Assembly: GCA_964626205.1 (NCBI GenBank)
Contig: CAZVED010000002.1
Span: 78,230-142,229 of the forward strand
Length of the DNA: 64,000 bases
Direction of reading: 5' to 3'
From: CAZVED01 sp964626205
GTDB lineage: Bacteria; Patescibacteriota; Patescibacteriia; SG8-24
A program made the translations under genes and the position numbers. Positions 49,145 to 57,054 of the stretch are shown here, piece after piece (positions within the stretch are counted from its first letter, which is position 1; each line of letters starts with the position of its first letter). The notes below the pieces were generated by a model. The model saw only the letters and a list, made by a program, of their open reading frames with translations, ran no database searches and was not told where the DNA came from.

Positions 49145-50386
49145 TCACTCCCCCAAGAACTTCTTGCCGCGCTTTCTCCGATGGAACGATACCGCGAAAC
49201 GATGCGCTTCGTCGCGAACGCGCAGAAGAACTGGCTTGAACGCGGTAACGAGACGTCCGAGCTCATGGTCGCCGCGGTCGTAGACGAGCTCGTCCTTGTC
49301 GCGGTTCGGACCTTTGGCGATGCCGACCATGGGGATGCTCAGGCCATGAACCCGCAGTGCGGACTTTACGGCGTTCAGCTGCCCGATGCCGCCGTCAATG
49401 AGGAGCAAGTCTGGTTTGGGCCAGTCATTCATGAACCGACGACGGATCACCTCCTCCATCATCGCAGTATCGTTGGAGCCTTTCACCCACTTGATACCGA
49501 ATGTCCGGTACTGCTTCTTGGCAGGCTCCCCGTCCTTGAAGACGACCATGCTCCCCACGGCTTCCTTGCCGCCGGTGTTGGAGATGTCGTATCCCTCAAT
49601 GCGGCCGAACAGGTCCACGACTTTGGCATCGAACGCAGAGCTCTCCTTCTTGATGACCGCGATGTCGCGGATATGGTCCAACGCGTACAACCGATCACGG
49701 AGGTCCGCGGCGTCCTCGTAGCGATGCGCCTTCGCGGCCGCGCGCATCTCGCGCTCCATCTCGCGCACGACGGCCACGCGCTTACCGTCGAAGAACTGCA
49801 TGAGCCGCTTGATGATGCGGAGGTACTCCTTGGACGTGATATCGCCCGTGCAGACGCCGGGGCACAGCTTGAGGTGGCGGTAGAAACACGGGCGCGTGCG
49901 ACCAGGGCGGCACGTGGTCCACGGGAATGATTTCCGTACGGCATCCAGCGCGGCCTGCACGCCGGACATGGACATGAACGGACCGAACGTGCGCAGAAAG
50001 CCGCTCTTCGGCATGCGTGCGAGCTCGTGCCCGCGCAGCAGCACCGGTTGCGGGAACGCCTCCTTGGTGAACGCGAGGTAGACGAAGGACTTGTCATCCT
50101 TCTCCATCACGTTGTACTTCGGCTGGTGCTTCTTGATGAGATTCGCCTCCAGAATGAGCGCCTCGACGGTCGTCGGCGTCTCTTCATAGTCGATGCGGCG
50201 GATCTTGGAGACCATCGCCGCGATACGCGCGTCGTGCGGACGCGTGAAGTAGCTCGTGACGCGCGTCCGGAGCGAGGTCGCCTTGCCGATATACAATACT
50301 TTCCCGGCAGCATCCTTCATGAAGTAGACGCCGGGGCGTGGCGGAAGTTCTCCGTCCTTGATGACGATGTCTGCGGGGATGGCCAT
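49145..50386 (-). CDS. uvrC: Excinuclease subunit UvrC, short form without C-terminal HhH
   Basis: 413 residues from the ATG at 50386 (family about 600). GIY-YIG nuclease: RPGVYFMKDAAGKVLYIGKATSLRTRVTSYF. A cysteine-rich patch (TTCRPGRTRPCFYRHLKLCPGVCTGDI) comes next. UVR motif: AAAKAHRYEDAADLRDRLYALDHI. RNase-H-like nuclease: IEGYDISNTGGKEAVGSMVVF, LLLIDGGIGQLNAV, LLRVRDEAHRFAVSFHRRKR. The chain ends right after that domain, so the (HhH)2 DNA-binding tail is absent. ATG 10 nt after the -10 box, no Shine-Dalgarno site. Confidence 0.93.
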   Translation of the reverse strand: MAIPADIVIKDGELPPRPGVYFMKDAAGKVLYIGKATSLRTRVTSYFTRPHDARIAAMVSKIRRIDYEETPTTVEALILEANLIKKHQPKYNVMEKDDKSFVYLAFTKEAFPQPVLLRGHELARMPKSGFLRTFGPFMSMSGVQAALDAVRKSFPWTTCRPGRTRPCFYRHLKLCPGVCTGDITSKEYLRIIKRLMQFFDGKRVAVVREMEREMRAAAKAHRYEDAADLRDRLYALDHIRDIAVIKKESSAFDAKVVDLFGRIEGYDISNTGGKEAVGSMVVFKDGEPAKKQYRTFGIKWVKGSNDTAMMEEVIRRRFMNDWPKPDLLLIDGGIGQLNAVKSALRVHGLSIPMVGIAKGPNRDKDELVYDRGDHELGRLVTAFKPVLLRVRDEAHRFAVSFHRRKRGKKFLGE

Positions 50387-50396
50387 ACCGCAGACC

Positions 50397-50425
50397 AGCA
50401 TACCGCGTTCCTAGCCCCGTTTCAA
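50397..50425 (-). promoter_or_regulatory. Promoter of uvrC
   Basis: TTGAAA (50420-50425), 17-nt spacer, TATGCT (50397-50402) on the minus strand; back to back with the promoter at 50436. No LexA-type site seen. Confidence 0.65.
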
Positions 50426-50435
50426 CGGCCTTACA

Positions 50436-50464
50436 TTGACAAACAAGGCATTTTACGGTACCGT
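50436..50464 (+). promoter_or_regulatory. Promoter of the 50492 gene
   Basis: TTGACA (50436-50441, consensus), 17-nt spacer, TACCGT (50459-50464), then GGGAGG at 50481-50486. Confidence 0.7.
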
Positions 50465-50491
50465 CCGTCCGTCCCCTGCCGGGAGGTCATC

Positions 50492-51109
50492 ATGTACAAT
50501 TGGCGCCTGTTCGATGGGATCTTTGACTCCGCGAGCCTGACCGGAGTGCAACTCCTCGCGATCGCCGGATCGCTCCTTGTCCTTTTTCTCTTCGTCCTCT
50601 TCTGGCCAATCCTCCAGCGGATCGGCCGCGAACGCGACATCGAACAAGTCCGGAGACACGTCGCGTACATCAAACGCATCCGCAACGAGGACGGCCTCGC
50701 CAAGCACCGGAAGTACGTCCGCTGGGTGTTGAAGCGCGTCACCGTCTGCACGCAACGGCATCACGTCCATGCGGAGTTCCTCGGCATCACCAGTGCAGAG
50801 ATCGCTCTCCTCGCACATGAGCTGGAGTACGGCCTTTTCAAGCCGGAATGTCCGCAAACCTTCATCATGGACGACGGTGAGCTCTGCTACCGTATCGATG
50901 ATGCCGATATCTTCGATCTGCAAGACGCCGCTCCGTCCGTCCGCACTGCTGCCGTTCCGCCACCGATTCCCGCCAATGCCCTCATGCGCGACGCGGAACC
51001 GGTCGCGACCGACATGATCGCGACGCGCGGAAGCAACGCGAAAGCGCGCCGACGCGCACGACGTGCCGCAGACCGTGCAGCAAAGGCGCGGCACCACGAC
51101 AACGAATGA
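50492..51109 (+). CDS. Uncharacterised protein with one N-terminal membrane helix
   Basis: 205 residues. MYNWRLFDGIFDSASL, then a helix (VQLLAIAGSLLVLFLFVLFWPIL, about 19-41), then a basic, helical cytoplasmic domain (GRERDIEQVRRHVAYIKRIRNEDGLAKHRKYVRWVLKRV). C-terminus is an Ala/Arg-rich tail (NAKARRRARRAADRAAKARHHDNE). No family recognised. The tail suggests nucleic-acid or membrane-surface contact (inference). Start fixed by GGGAGG; own promoter and terminator. Confidence 0.65.
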   Translation: MYNWRLFDGIFDSASLTGVQLLAIAGSLLVLFLFVLFWPILQRIGRERDIEQVRRHVAYIKRIRNEDGLAKHRKYVRWVLKRVTVCTQRHHVHAEFLGITSAEIALLAHELEYGLFKPECPQTFIMDDGELCYRIDDADIFDLQDAAPSVRTAAVPPPIPANALMRDAEPVATDMIATRGSNAKARRRARRAADRAAKARHHDNE

Positions 51110-51118
51110 CCGATACGT

Positions 51119-51147
51119 AAGAGACCCCTTCGCGGGGTCTCTTTTTT
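51119..51147 (+). terminator. Terminator after the 50492 gene
   Basis: 10-bp stem AAGAGACCCC/GGGGTCTCTT with TTCGC loop, then TTTT. Confidence 0.9.
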
Positions 51148-51159
51148 CTTTGTCATCGC

Positions 51160-53715
51160 TCAAGTATTGAGCACCTTCTTGAGGTAGCGCGACGTGTAGG
51201 TATCGGAATACTTCGCGACTTCCTCCGGCGTTCCGGTCGCGACGATCCGCCCTCCCCCATCACCGCCTTCAGGACCGAGGTCGATGATGTGGTCGGCCGT
51301 CTTGATGACATCGAGGTTGTGCTCGATGACGACGACGGAGTTCCCTCGGTCCACGAGCTCCTGCATCACCAGGAGGAGCCGACGGATGTCGTCATAATGG
51401 AGACCCGTCGTCGGCTCATCGAAGATGTAGAGCACCTTGCCGATGTTCCGCTTGGCGAGCTCGTTGGCGAGCTTCACGCGCTGTGCCTCGCCACCGGAGA
51501 GCGTCGTGGCTGACTGGCCAAGCTCGAGGTATCCGAGACCGACGCGAGTGAGCACCGACAGCTTGTCGTTGATCTGCGGGATATCCTCGAAGAACGCGGT
51601 CGCATCCTCGATGGTCATGGTAAGGACATCGTGGATGTTCTTGCCGCGGTAGAGCACTTGGAGCGTCTCATGCCCGAACCGCTTGCCGTGGCAGACGTCG
51701 CAGGTGACGTAGACCGTCGGCAAGAAGTGCATCTCGATGGCGATCTGGCCGTTTCCCTGACAGTTCTCGCAACGTCCACCTGGCACGTTGAAGCTGAACC
51801 GGCCGGACTTGTACCCGCGCCAGCGCGCTTCCTCCGTCGCCGCGAACAGGTCGCGGATGTGTGTGAACGCGCCCGTGTACGTTGCCGGGTTGGAACGCGG
51901 TGTGCGGCCGATGGGACCCTGGTCCACCATCGCGACGCGGTCGAGGTATTCCACGCCGAGGATGGCCTTATGTGCTCCTTCCTCCAGACGCGCACCGTTC
52001 AGTTTGTTCGCGAGTGTCTGGTAAAGGATATCGTGTACGAGCGTGGACTTGCCGGAACCGGAAACGCCTGTCACACAGACGAATCGCTTGAGCGGGATCT
52101 CTACCTCCATGCCCTTGAGATTGTTCTGCTTCGCACCAACGATGCGGAGCGTATCGCGCGACGTCTTCCGTCGCTGTGCCGGTACCGCTATGCGCCGTTC
52201 ACGCGTGAGGTACTGCACCGTCAGCGAGTGCTTTCCGGTCTCGAAGATCTCCGGCACCGGACCCTCCGCCACGACCGTACCGCCGTGCTTGCCCGCGCCC
52301 GGCCCGAAGTCAACCATGTAGTCGGAGGCGAGAATGGTGTCCTCGTCATGCTCCACGACGATGATGGTGTTACCGATGTCACGCAGATGCTTGAGCGTGT
52401 CGAGTAGCTTGTCGTTGTCGCGCTGGTGCAGACCGATGGACGGCTCGTCCAAGACATAGAGTGCGCCGACGAGACGCGAACCGATCTGCGATGCCAGACG
52501 GATGCGCTGCGCTTCCCCGCCGGAGAGCGTTCCCGCCTTGCGGCCGAGCGTAAGGTAGTGCAAGCCCACATCGAGCATGAACTGCAGGCGCGCTTCAATC
52601 TCCTTCTTCACCGGCAGCGAGATCTCCTGCTCGCGTCCGGACAACGGCAACGCGGAAAGAAATTCCTGCGCTGCCTCGATGGTCAGGTCGGTGAGCTCCA
52701 CGATATTCTTGTCGCCGAGCCAGACGTGCAGGCTCTCGCGACGGAGACGCTTACCGCCGCACACTTCGCAGGCGTCGTTGGAATAGATATGCGTCACACC
52801 GAGACCGGTGCACTCCGGGCACGCGCCATACGGGCTGTTAAACGAGAAGAGACGCGGCTCGATTTCCGGGAAGGAGAAACCGTCGTTCGGGCAGCTATAC
52901 TGGCTCGACAGCACGCGTTCCGACCCATCGCCGAACACGACGCCGACGACGCCGTTACCGTACTTGAGCGCGGTTTCCACGGCCTCGGTCATCCGCGTCG
53001 CATATTCCTTACCGCCGCCCTGCACGTCCGCACGCGTGAACATATCCACGACAAGTTCGATGGTATGTGCCTTGTTGCGATCCAGAACGAGACGGTTGCG
53101 TAGCGAGCGTTCCTTGCCGTCCACGCGCACGCGCGAGAATCCTTGATTATAAAAATCGTACAGCATCTGGTGATACTCGCCCTTGCGCCCGCGCACGACC
53201 GGAGCAAGGAGCATTGTCGGTTCAGGCTCCGCAGGTTTCTTCTTTTTTCCTGATGCCGCGGGAACGCGATCATACGCTGGCGCTGCCTCCGCGACAATCG
53301 ACTCCACCATCTCTTCGGCGGTCATCTTGCGGATAGGCGTCTTGCACTCCGGGCAATGCGGCTTACCGACGCGGGCATAGAGCACGCGTAGGTAGTCGTA
53401 GATTTCGGTGATGGTCGCGACCGTCGAGCGCGGGTTCGCGGAATGCGCCTTCTGGTCGATGGAGATGGCCGGCGACAGGCCTTCAATCTCGTCCACGTCC
53501 GGCTTCTTCATCTGCCCGAGGAATTGCCGCGCGTAGGCTGACAAGGATTCCACGTACCGGCGCTGCCCCTCCGCGAAGATGGTATCAAACGCCAAGGACG
53601 ACTTTCCTGAACCGGAAAGGCCCGTAAAGACGATCATCTTGTTGCGCGGAAGCTTCAACGAGACATTCTTGAGATTGTGTTCGCGTGCTCCCTTGATGAT
53701 GATGTGTTCTTGCAT
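51160..53715 (-). CDS. uvrA: Excinuclease subunit UvrA
   Basis: 851 residues (family about 940). Two ABC ATPase units: FTGLSGSGKSSLAFDTIFAEGQRRYVESLSAYARQFLGQM with TLSGGEAQRIRLASQIGS, and VTGVSGSGKSTLVHDILYQTL with TLSGGEAQRVKLANELAKR. UvrB-binding and insertion domains are shortened. The second zinc site is intact (CENCQGNG ... CDVCHGKR). In the first, the usual CxxC before FSFPEIEPRLFSFN reads CPND, so one ligand is missing, although CPEC and CEVC pairs follow. Damage recognition partner of UvrB (54460). No Shine-Dalgarno site. Confidence 0.96.
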   Translation of the reverse strand: MQEHIIIKGAREHNLKNVSLKLPRNKMIVFTGLSGSGKSSLAFDTIFAEGQRRYVESLSAYARQFLGQMKKPDVDEIEGLSPAISIDQKAHSANPRSTVATITEIYDYLRVLYARVGKPHCPECKTPIRKMTAEEMVESIVAEAAPAYDRVPAASGKKKKPAEPEPTMLLAPVVRGRKGEYHQMLYDFYNQGFSRVRVDGKERSLRNRLVLDRNKAHTIELVVDMFTRADVQGGGKEYATRMTEAVETALKYGNGVVGVVFGDGSERVLSSQYSCPNDGFSFPEIEPRLFSFNSPYGACPECTGLGVTHIYSNDACEVCGGKRLRRESLHVWLGDKNIVELTDLTIEAAQEFLSALPLSGREQEISLPVKKEIEARLQFMLDVGLHYLTLGRKAGTLSGGEAQRIRLASQIGSRLVGALYVLDEPSIGLHQRDNDKLLDTLKHLRDIGNTIIVVEHDEDTILASDYMVDFGPGAGKHGGTVVAEGPVPEIFETGKHSLTVQYLTRERRIAVPAQRRKTSRDTLRIVGAKQNNLKGMEVEIPLKRFVCVTGVSGSGKSTLVHDILYQTLANKLNGARLEEGAHKAILGVEYLDRVAMVDQGPIGRTPRSNPATYTGAFTHIRDLFAATEEARWRGYKSGRFSFNVPGGRCENCQGNGQIAIEMHFLPTVYVTCDVCHGKRFGHETLQVLYRGKNIHDVLTMTIEDATAFFEDIPQINDKLSVLTRVGLGYLELGQSATTLSGGEAQRVKLANELAKRNIGKVLYIFDEPTTGLHYDDIRRLLLVMQELVDRGNSVVVIEHNLDVIKTADHIIDLGPEGGDGGGRIVATGTPEEVAKYSDTYTSRYLKKVLNT

Positions 53716-53786
53716 AGGGGTCTGGACAAAATAGGTGAAATACGATAGGGTCGGACGGAACTGAACCTCGTCCTTTGGAGGAATAT

Positions 53787-54224
53787 ATGGAAGAACTGAC
53801 CATCCGCAGCGCCCGCATCCTGTGCGGCGAGCTCATTCTCTGCCTGAGCGAAGTCTCACGACTCGCCGCCGACCGCTCCCGCTATCCCCGCGACATCGCT
53901 GCCGGACTCGGCAGGATCCTCGCGATCTGGGACGGCTACGGCGAACGGCTCATGAACCTGCCTGGCATGCGCCTTTCCGCGCCCGACGAGGGTATCGGCT
54001 TCTCGCGCGCAGCGATCGTCCATGACGCGGACGAGGCGCTCCGTTCGCTCATGTCGCTATACACGGCGATGCGCGAAGTCGATGCCGACATGCCGGTGAC
54101 GGACATCCGCGAGGTCAAGGCGCCGCTCGTGGTCGGCCTGCTCTGTGTCCGACAGCTCCGCAACATGACCTGCATCCGCGAGGCCGTGGACGCGTTGCTC
54201 GCGGAGCCGTCGCATGCCTCCTGA
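53787..54224 (+). CDS. Uncharacterised helical protein
   Basis: 145 residues, MEELTIRSARILCGELILCLSEVSRLAADRSRYPRDIAAGLGRILAIWDGYGERLMNL; all-helical, not recognised. GGAGG at 53777-53781, five bases before the ATG, fixes the start; an upstream in-frame TTG covers that site. The next gene overlaps its end by 11 nt, so they form an operon between uvrA and uvrB. Confidence 0.6.
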   Translation: MEELTIRSARILCGELILCLSEVSRLAADRSRYPRDIAAGLGRILAIWDGYGERLMNLPGMRLSAPDEGIGFSRAAIVHDADEALRSLMSLYTAMREVDADMPVTDIREVKAPLVVGLLCVRQLRNMTCIREAVDALLAEPSHAS

Positions 54225-54447
54225 GGACGACGCGGTACCGACGGACGAGGAGCTCCTTCGGACGTTGCAGCAGTACCAGATCGAGTTCGACGCAGGTGAT
54301 GCGTCCGCCGATCGCTGCGTGGAACTGCTCGCCGACACCATGACCATCCAGCAAGAGCTCCGGCGGCGAGGTGTCACCGACCTCACCGTCGCCGCGGCTA
54401 TCGCTGCGGTGACGCAGCGCAAGGAATCGGATCCCCCGTTCTCGTGA
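54214..54447 (+). CDS. Small acidic protein
   Basis: 77 residues, MPPEDDAVPTDEELLRTLQQYQIEFDAGDASADRCVELLADTMTIQQELRRRG; two or three helices, acidic N-terminus. Overlaps the previous gene by 11 nt. No family recognised. Ends at a strong terminator. Confidence 0.55.
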   Translation: MPPEDDAVPTDEELLRTLQQYQIEFDAGDASADRCVELLADTMTIQQELRRRGVTDLTVAAAIAAVTQRKESDPPFS

Positions 54448-54461
54448 ACGGGGGATTTTTT
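54431..54461 (+). terminator. Terminator of the small operon between uvrA and uvrB
   Basis: Perfect 11-bp stem ATCCCCCGTTC with its complement, TCGT loop, TTTTTT; it abuts the uvrB stop. Confidence 0.9.
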
Positions 54462-56511
54462 ATTCCTTCCGTCGCTTCTTGGGCGTCGCGACCTTGCGGC
54501 GCTTGTCCCCTTTCTGTTTCTCAAGGAGCAACCGTATCTCGTCCCGGAGCAGCGCGGCGAGTTCGAACTCGAGCTGTTTCGCCGCCTCCTTCATCTGGAG
54601 CTCCTTCTCCTTGATGACCTCTTCCAACGGTTTCTCTTCTCCGACCAGCTCCAGTGCCAACACCTTCTTTGCCACTTCGTCTTCGCGTGCCGTGAGGCTC
54701 GCCATGATGTCCTTGATCGCTTTCTCGATGGTCTTCGGAGTGATACCGTGCGCTTCGTTATATGCGACCTGCTTGCGCCGACGGCGATCCGTCTCTTCGA
54801 CCGCACGTTTGATGGAGCCGGTAATTTCGTCCGCATAGAGGACAACTTCTCCCTTCACGTTGCGCGCCGCACGGCCGATGGTCTGGATGAGCGACGTATC
54901 GCTACGGAGGAAGCCTTCCTTGTCCGCATCGAGGATGGCGACGAGCGTCACCTCCGGGAGATCGAGACCTTCGCGCAGGAGGTTTACACCGACGAGCACG
55001 TCGTACTTGCCGCGGCGGAAGTCCGTGAGAATCTTGATGCGCTCGATGGTTGCGACATCGCTGTGCAGATACTCCACCTTCAGTCCCTTCTCTTTGAGAT
55101 AGTCCGTAAGGTCCTCGGCCATCTTCTTCGTGAGCGTCGTGACGATGACGCGATCACCTGCGGCAGCGTGGCGCGGGACCCGTTCCAGCAAGTCGTCGAT
55201 CTGCCCGGGATTCCCTTTGCCTTGCGACACCGGCAGGATGGTGATTTTCGGATCCACGAGACCGGTCGGGCGGATGACCTGCTCCACGATCTGCTCGGAA
55301 ATGTCGCGCTCGACCTGACCGGGTGTCGCGGAGACGTACACGGTCTGCGGTATGCGGGCGAGGAACTCCTCGTACCTCAGCGGCCGATTGTCTGCGGCGG
55401 ATGGAAGACGGAAACCGTAGTCGATGAGGTTCTTCTTGCGCGCAGCGTCGCCGTTGTACATGCCGCCGATTTGTGGAACCGTCACGTGCGACTCGTCAAT
55501 CATGCAGATGAAGTCCTCCGGGAAGTACGCGAGCAAGGTGTCCGGCGCCTCGCCTGGGCCTCTACCCGAGAGATGACGCGAGTAGTTCTCAATGCCGTGG
55601 CAGTACCCCACTTCCCGCAGCATCGCAAGGTCGAAATTCACGCGACGCTCGATACGCTCGGCCTCCAAGAGCTTGCCCTGCTCCGTGAACCGCTTCACTT
55701 GGTCTTCCATCTCCTTCTTGATGACCAGCGCCGCGCGCTCGCGCTCCGGACCCGGCGTGATGAAGTGCTTCGCCGGGAAAATCCATGCGGCCTTGGTCGT
55801 GCGAATGACTTTGCGCGAGACCGGGTCAATGACCGTGATGGCCGAAATGATGCCGCCATCGATGTCCACGCGGTACACGAGCTCCTCGTTCGCCGGCATG
55901 ACCTCCAGCACGTCGCCGCGGGAGCGGAACGAGCCGCGCGTGATATCCGCGGTCGTGCGTTCGAACTGCATCTGCACGAGCCGGCGTAGCGCATCCTCGC
56001 GCGTGAAACGCATCCCTTCCTCCAGGTGCAGGTACGTCTCCTTATAATTCTGCGGCGACCCGAGACCGTAGATGCAGGACACGCTTGCCACGATAATGAC
56101 ATCTTTCCGCGTGAGAAGCGCCTGTGTCGACGCATGGCGCAAGCGGTCAATCTCCTGGTTGATGCTCGCCTCCTTCTCGATATACGTGTCGCTCGTCGGC
56201 ACATAGGCCTCCGGCTGATAGTAGTCGTAGTACGACACGAAATACTCCACGGCGTGATCCGGGAAAAATTCACGGAACTCGCTGCAGAGCTGAGCGGCGA
56301 GCGTCTTGTTGTGTGCGATGACGAGCGTCGGCTTGCCGACGTTTCTGATGACGTTCGCCATGGTGAACGTCTTGCCGGAACCGGTCACGCCTAAAAGCGT
56401 CTGGTACTGCATACCAGCCACGAGCCCTTTCGTGAGTTTTTCGATGGCCTCGGGCTGGTCGCCCTTCGGCACCATGTCGGTTTTGAGCGTGAAGGTCGTT
56501 TCAGCGGACAT
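54460..56511 (-). CDS. uvrB: Excinuclease subunit UvrB
   Basis: 683 residues. Helicase-like damage verifier. PKGDQPEAIEKLTKGL, TLLGVTGSGKTFTMANVI (Walker A), YFVSYYDYYQPEAYVPTSDTYIEKEASINQEIDRLRH (beta-hairpin), FICMIDESHVTVPQI, VDPKITILPVSQGKGNPGQIDDL, YLHSDVATIERIKILTDFRRGKYDVLVGVNLLREGLDLPEV, IQTIGRAARNVKGEVVLYAD. The C-terminal UVR motif is present (EKELQMKEAAKQLEFELAALLRDEI). Own promoter with a 55-nt GC-rich leader, no Shine-Dalgarno site. Confidence 0.97.
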   Translation of the reverse strand: MSAETTFTLKTDMVPKGDQPEAIEKLTKGLVAGMQYQTLLGVTGSGKTFTMANVIRNVGKPTLVIAHNKTLAAQLCSEFREFFPDHAVEYFVSYYDYYQPEAYVPTSDTYIEKEASINQEIDRLRHASTQALLTRKDVIIVASVSCIYGLGSPQNYKETYLHLEEGMRFTREDALRRLVQMQFERTTADITRGSFRSRGDVLEVMPANEELVYRVDIDGGIISAITVIDPVSRKVIRTTKAAWIFPAKHFITPGPERERAALVIKKEMEDQVKRFTEQGKLLEAERIERRVNFDLAMLREVGYCHGIENYSRHLSGRGPGEAPDTLLAYFPEDFICMIDESHVTVPQIGGMYNGDAARKKNLIDYGFRLPSAADNRPLRYEEFLARIPQTVYVSATPGQVERDISEQIVEQVIRPTGLVDPKITILPVSQGKGNPGQIDDLLERVPRHAAAGDRVIVTTLTKKMAEDLTDYLKEKGLKVEYLHSDVATIERIKILTDFRRGKYDVLVGVNLLREGLDLPEVTLVAILDADKEGFLRSDTSLIQTIGRAARNVKGEVVLYADEITGSIKRAVEETDRRRRKQVAYNEAHGITPKTIEKAIKDIMASLTAREDEVAKKVLALELVGEEKPLEEVIKEKELQMKEAAKQLEFELAALLRDEIRLLLEKQKGDKRRKVATPKKRRKE

Positions 56512-56571
56512 ACGAGAACGGCCCCTCGGCCGGGCAGCCTAGGGGGTAGTGGGCGGGTCAGTTATGTCTGG

Positions 56572-56600
56572 AGGGTAGCATGAGAGGCCACGTCGGTCAA
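56572..56600 (-). promoter_or_regulatory. Promoter of uvrB
   Basis: TTGACC (56595-56600), 17-nt spacer, TACCCT (56572-56577) on the minus strand. Confidence 0.7.
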
Positions 56601-56624
56601 TCCATCTTTGGGCTCATCCATGAC

Positions 56625-57045
56625 GGCACGGGTCCTGCCGCCGGGTTTCTCCACTGCTCCGCGCGCCTCTGGCGCGCGGCTTGTGGAGGCCTCTCCCGGC
56701 GTCACCCGTGCCCTGCCAAGAAGTGAACCTACCGGCAATCCTTCCGCCGTCGGGCCAGACAGCCCAGCCGCGGCATCCGAGCATGGTCCGAACGCTTGGA
56801 CATTCCGTGCTGGTCCCGCCTACTGGCGGGATGCAAAAAGCCGGATAGGAGTATTCCCCATCCGGCTTTTTGCAAGGCAGATAATGTTCAAGATGTTCGC
56901 GTCTAGTGCCGGGTTCCCCAAAGGGATATCTCTCCTCGAGAACCCGGCCACGCGGAAGTCGGCTGCCGAGAGCCCGTCCGGTTCGGCTGGCGGGCAAAAG
57001 GCCGCTGCGGCTGGGCTGCCTGGTCCGACGGCGGAAAGATGATGG
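56625..57045. other. Highly structured non-coding region (possible ncRNA or mini-transposon)
   Basis: No gene. Nested stems: GGCACGGGT with ACCCGTGCC, enclosing CTCCAC/GTGGAG and the 9-bp CCGCGCGCC/GGCGCGCGG hairpin (56630-56722, written for the minus strand). A 14-bp hairpin lies at 56833-56873. CCGGGTTC/GAACCCGG sits at about 56917-56951. A long inverted pair of about 34 nt (CCGCCGTCGG.CCAG.CAGC, continued by CCAGCCGC) runs at 56749-56780 and 57000-57034. This looks deliberate rather than random. Confidence 0.6.
56833..56873. terminator. Bidirectional terminator-like hairpin
   Basis: GCAAAAAGCCGGAT / ATCCGGCTTTTTGC, 14-bp perfect stem, 13-nt loop, inside the structured region. Confidence 0.6.
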
Positions 57046-57054
57046 ATGAACAAC

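Noticed and set aside
56608..57042. Open frames of 127-144 codons in the structured gap
   Set aside because: Present on both strands, low-complexity, no start signal; the hairpin pattern explains the sequence.
56625..57045. RNase P RNA or tmRNA in the structured gap
   Set aside because: The conserved GAGGAAAGTC block of RNase P RNA and the tRNA-like ends of tmRNA are absent on both strands.
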